Of a stretch of 8,782 nucleotides of DNA, positions 7,301 to 8,782 are shown one piece after another. The translations under genes and the position numbers were made by a program. The stretch is from positions 1-8,782 of the forward strand of contig CALEIO010000155.1 of assembly GCA_937875885.1 (NCBI GenBank), written 5' to 3'. The notes under the pieces were generated by a model. That model did not search any database and had not been told where the DNA came from. It worked only from the letters and a program-made list of their open reading frames with translations. The first letter of the stretch is position 1, and every line of letters starts with the position of its first letter. The DNA is from an uncultured Clostridia bacterium (lineage in GTDB: Bacteria; Bacillota; Clostridia; Oscillospirales; Acutalibacteraceae).

Positions 7301-8782
7301 CTTTCTGGGCAGAGATTACTTCTGCCGATGCAGTAGGTCGTTATGTGCGAATCGACGTTAAAACTGCAGGTGAGTGGCCACTTCTCAACGAAGTTGAGGT
7401 TTACGGTGTTGCTCACGTTTACACAGAAGATAACAACATTGCTCTGGAAAAGTCCTATGCTTCTCCTGCTTTTGCAGGTTCACCCTACACAGCAAGTCTT
7501 ACAGACGGCACAGCATCTGCGATTTTCCAGTACGGACTCAATAACAGCTCCTGGTTTGGATTTAAGAATACAGGTGATGCAGAAACAGGCAACACAAACG
7601 GCGACAAGGGCATTGTTACTCTGGACCTGGGTGGTCAGGCAGAGATTACAGGCACAAAGGTGCACGTGTTTGCAGGTGCAAACGATGCAGGTGCCGTACA
7701 GCCTGTTTATATGAATGTTTACATTTCTGACGATGGCGAATTCTTCGATTACGTTGGTTATGTCAACACAGACCCCACAGCAAATGCTCCTTACTGGCTG
7801 CAGCTCAGCACAGAGGAGCCTGTATATGCAAGATACGTTAAGTATGCTTTCGGTGTAAACAGCTCCGAGCTTATACTTATCAACGAAATCAAGGTTTCAG
7901 GCACAATGCTTTCCAGTGTGGAATCAGAGGAGCCCGGCTCGATGTCCTCTGTGGCTGTTTCCGGTAACTTCAACGATTGGACAGCAACTCCCAATATGGT
8001 GAGAACAGACGAGAATACAGTTTCTTATGCTGTAGAGCTTGAAGCAGGTACATATCAGTTCAAGATTCTTGATGGTAGTGTGTGGTATGGTAACAACGGT
8101 ACCATCGAAAACACAACAAATACCACCTCTGATATCGGTTGGAGAATGGATGCGGCAGCTTCCAACTGTACACTCAGCGCAACAGGCGGTGTTTATACCT
8201 TCCTTTACGATACAGAAACAAAGATGCTCAAGGTGTTCCACACTTCTGATACATTCTATATCCGCGGAAGCTTTAACGATTGGGGAACAGTAGACCTGCT
8301 TACAGAGAATCAGGATGGAACATTCTCAAAGACCCTTACTCTTGATGCAGGTACATACGAGTTCAAGGCTGCAAACGAGAACTACTCAAAGCAGTGGCCT
8401 CAGTTTAACCAGAGCCTTACACTTGAAAGAAGAACAGACGTTACATTTACTCTGAATATTTTCAGCAATACCCTCACAGTAACACAGCAGATAAATGATT
8501 TTATCGTAACATTCGTGGATTTTGACGGCACTGTGCTGGAAACTCAGGTTGTAAGAAACGGCAGCTCTGCAATTGCCCCCAAGGCTCCCACAAGAGAGGG
8601 CTACAACTTCACAGGTTGGAACAAGCAGTTTGATTCTATCAAAGAAGACGTGACTATCAAGGCTATGTACGTTAAGTCCAATGGTACTCTTAAAGTTAAC
8701 GTGGCTGGCGGCACAGGCTTTACAATTTCCATAAACGGTGGAGCTGCAAGACCCCAGGGCGCATCTTATGTTAACTCCAAAA
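4348..8782 (+). CDS. Secreted CHAP-domain protein with CBM32-like and starch-binding-like modules, 3' partial
   Basis: One frame stays open from TTG 4348 to the window edge (1478 codons). Residues 1-32 form a signal peptide: KK and R, the core 'MLLALLVVISCLV', then a signal peptidase I site ASA|A after residue 32. The CHAP-type domain (62-251) has 'LAIALSQLGYQEG', 'PWCASFVSWC' (catalytic Cys120), 'YGDLVFF', 'AHIGI' (His200) and 'YTVEGNT' (Glu216, Asn218). This family cuts peptidoglycan as an amidase or endopeptidase. Next come an SH3-like domain (about 268-340, with 'GWI'), a FIVAR-like helical domain (346-412), a duplicated module (418-556 and 557-700), an acidic linker (about 700-712), three F5/8C domains (712-865, 872-1020, 1028-1185), two SFNDW domains (1200-1299, 1300-1381) and an InlB-type repeat (1384-1442). 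The last residues begin another Gly-rich domain; the C-terminus and any anchor or dockerin are unseen. I infer a secreted wall or biofilm hydrolase held on glycans. The substrate is not shown by the sequence. Confidence 0.93.
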   Translation, partial: MKKNISIRAISMLLALLVVISCLVTGTMSASAATYRNGAQSGPSTSYKNGRYYKNYLKVPITGDNRTDVLAIALSQLGYQEGASNGAFSGEVSGGQNYVEFSYNMGDLGLGYGGSDYPWCASFVSWCLYQSHSTDQATYKDLGRNHVGDYKYIWKEISCSQWVRQLKGAGYYKYSAYEGGSYTPKYGDLVFFQNSKGVAHIGICLYVSGGRIYTVEGNTSDSSGLEANGGGVYFKNYALSTSYINGYGVLPYKSNSSVAKIDYSGANPTPGLYIANASKYIYSTETASSYSYTIPRFSMFEITKIGTNGTRLYGTFTTSSGATVTGWINNNSDRIIQLSSSAPSASAEELAREALQKTVATAKNIRHYNYTEAKILEIRSAYNSAVSLLNNTSATESDLTSANTKLSALLKETGSNTIAYNNKGVYVNGRNSSITSGDCFIYSSQWNNGLITVDNANIRYTVNVVVGWNDALNCNVVKSVSEGIGSATPSIQLNEGEWLIAAHEWEAGLSASDNPVEYSSTNYDILKNLEVGSRVYVSGCTVLNAGTDVEPGAYIKFGPPDSTKMTGKNTKAEKGDFVLYTPDFNSGLITHSNANIHKTLNVVVQWDDPKGAWIVVDKFHGNGQEDESSNIEITDGRVVISGYAWEAGVEDGTEVHGSTANYAKLDTAQIGDKVVFSGITPSYGADILSISANIDFVEYTGDTGEEDTEGEEPVNLALGKNAEAEANTNGYTAKLTDGAYATTLDYTKKSQWFGFNKYSNAQNGVGYVTVDLGGLYSLNSFRMHLSADDFDSSVGQPGVVEVATSADGVNYTYRGNLSAKANASSSYWAEFAMDEAQTGRYVRFYVYNSTNNCTWNMLNEVEVYGTNLTGDANIAVGATLIADVASDVYNASLTDGLVDTTVDGEWFGFLNDEKVDACNTTDGVGSVILDLGARYSISDIRTHFYAGENTQNIYAPESAEVYVSIDGETYAKAGVMNIDAENDQPFWAEITSADAVGRYVRIDVKTAGEWPLLNEVEVYGVAHVYTEDNNIALEKSYASPAFAGSPYTASLTDGTASAIFQYGLNNSSWFGFKNTGDAETGNTNGDKGIVTLDLGGQAEITGTKVHVFAGANDAGAVQPVYMNVYISDDGEFFDYVGYVNTDPTANAPYWLQLSTEEPVYARYVKYAFGVNSSELILINEIKVSGTMLSSVESEEPGSMSSVAVSGNFNDWTATPNMVRTDENTVSYAVELEAGTYQFKILDGSVWYGNNGTIENTTNTTSDIGWRMDAAASNCTLSATGGVYTFLYDTETKMLKVFHTSDTFYIRGSFNDWGTVDLLTENQDGTFSKTLTLDAGTYEFKAANENYSKQWPQFNQSLTLERRTDVTFTLNIFSNTLTVTQQINDFIVTFVDFDGTVLETQVVRNGSSAIAPKAPTREGYNFTGWNKQFDSIKEDVTIKAMYVKSNGTLKVNVAGGTGFTISINGGAARPQGASYVNSK
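4531..5100 (+). other. CHAP-type catalytic domain
   Basis: The Cys-His-Glu/Asn set is intact: Cys120 in 'PWCASFVSWC', His200 in 'VAHIGI', and Glu216 with Asn218 in 'VEGN'. The closing 'INGYGVLP' matches the usual end of this clostridial CHAP subgroup. Activity is expected, but the bond cleaved cannot be read from the sequence. Confidence 0.88.
5149..5583 (+). other. SH3-like domain followed by FIVAR-like helical domain
   Basis: Residues 268-340 run from 'LYIANASKYIYS' to 'TVTGWINNNSDRIIQL', a bacterial SH3-like pattern often found beside wall hydrolases and thought to bind peptidoglycan. Residues 346-412 are rich in Ala, Leu, Glu and Lys in a helical pattern ('EELAREALQKTVATAK', 'LTSANTKLSALL'), like FIVAR repeats of surface proteins. 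Confidence 0.65.
5599..6447 (+). repeat. Tandem duplication of a module of about 140 residues
   Basis: Copy A (residues 418-556) and copy B (557-700) align along most of their length. 'GDCFIYSSQWNNGLIT' matches 'GDFVLYTPDFNSGLIT', 'NANIRYTVNVVVGWND' matches 'NANIHKTLNVVVQWDD', 'AAHEWEAG' matches 'SGYAWEAG', and 'VGSRVYVSG' matches 'IGDKVVFSG'. The DNA has diverged, so the duplication is old. Copy B is faintly like the small beta domain at the N-terminus of phosphodiester glycosidase (NAGPA)-type proteins, with 'YTPDF' then 'VISG' then 'IGDKV'. That link comes from memory only. Confidence 0.75.
6481..7902 (+). repeat. Three tandem F5/8C (discoidin, CBM32-like) domains
   Basis: All three start with 'N(I/L)A', then 'LTDG', 'WFGF', 'DLG', an S-(A/I/D)-DG-type turn in a 'V(Y/A)(V/T)S' strand, 'YW' or 'FWAE', 'RYV(R/K)', and end 'NE(V/I)(E/K)V(Y/S)G'. 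Such domains usually bind galactose-type sugars, GalNAc, GlcNAc or other glycans through loops that vary between copies. They sit at residues 712-865, 872-1020 and 1028-1185. Confidence 0.85.
7945..8490 (+). repeat. Two tandem SFNDW starch-binding-like domains (X25/CBM26-type)
   Basis: Copy 1 (1200-1299) has 'VSGNFNDW', 'ELEAGTYQFKI', 'WYGNNGTI' and 'GGVYTFLYDTETKMLKV'. Copy 2 (1300-1381) has 'YIRGSFNDWG', 'TLDAGTYEFKAA' and 'FTLNIFSNTLTV'. This order (FNDW, AGTYEFK, a late Trp, a YTF or FTL strand) is that of X25/CBM26-type modules found in amylases and pullulanases, where they bind starch. Copy 1 is longer by an insert of Asn- and Thr-rich residues. Confidence 0.7.
8497..8673 (+). other. 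InlB B-repeat / Listeria-Bacteroides-type repeat
   Basis: Residues 1384-1442 read 'VTFVDFDGTVLETQVV', 'APKAPTREGYNFTGW', 'DVTIKAMY', the signature of this short beta-grasp-like spacer domain of secreted and surface proteins. The window ends about 36 residues later, in the start of another beta-rich stretch. Confidence 0.85.

Noticed and set aside
6721..7416. 231-residue open frame on the minus strand inside the CHAP gene
   Set aside because: It is antisense to conserved F5/8C domains. The composition (many Cys, Ile, Val) reflects complemented GCA, ACA and AAC codons, and no motif is seen.

Overview
The window looks like chromosome from a Gram-positive, gut-type Clostridia bacterium (Oscillospiraceae/Ruminococcus-like). 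The support is indirect: a sortase-anchored adhesin with Cna_B-like and pilin isopeptide-linker-like repeats, a long secreted CHAP protein with many carbohydrate-binding-type modules, Firmicutes-style promoters and U-tailed terminators, and a TTG start behind a strong Shine-Dalgarno sequence. No diagnostic marker fixes the genus. All three real genes lie on the + strand, and each appears to be its own transcription unit.

Region 1 (1-2902) is the 3' part of a large cell-wall adhesin; its start lies upstream of the window. It holds a region of the kind that follows the vWA domain in clostridial adhesins, a linker domain, two Cna_B/DUF5979-like domains, two pilin isopeptide-linker (Spy0128/FctA-type) domains, a Pro/Glu/Thr-rich stalk and a PQTG sorting signal. 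A strong terminator closes it (2911-2945).

Region 2 (about 3010-4150) is asnA, ammonia-dependent asparagine synthetase, with its own promoter and terminator. The longest open frame starts at 3010 inside the promoter; the real start is ATG 3091.

Region 3 (4151-8782) has an AT-rich promoter with a perfect 12-bp palindrome at its -35 side, followed by one reading frame that is open to the window end (1478 codons, 3' end missing). It encodes a secreted mosaic protein: signal peptide, CHAP-type cysteine peptidase/amidase, SH3-like domain, FIVAR-like helical domain, a duplicated module of about 140 residues, three F5/8C (CBM32-like) domains, two SFNDW starch-binding-like (X25/CBM26-type) domains, an InlB/Listeria-type repeat, then the window edge. 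This pairing of a peptidoglycan-hydrolase-type head with a glycan- or starch-binding tail is the most interesting item here.

The adhesin and the CHAP protein both act at the cell surface or outside the cell and could both serve attachment and wall or glycan handling. asnA between them is housekeeping, and nothing in the sequence ties the three into one pathway. No tRNA, rRNA, CRISPR array, insertion sequence or phage gene was seen.
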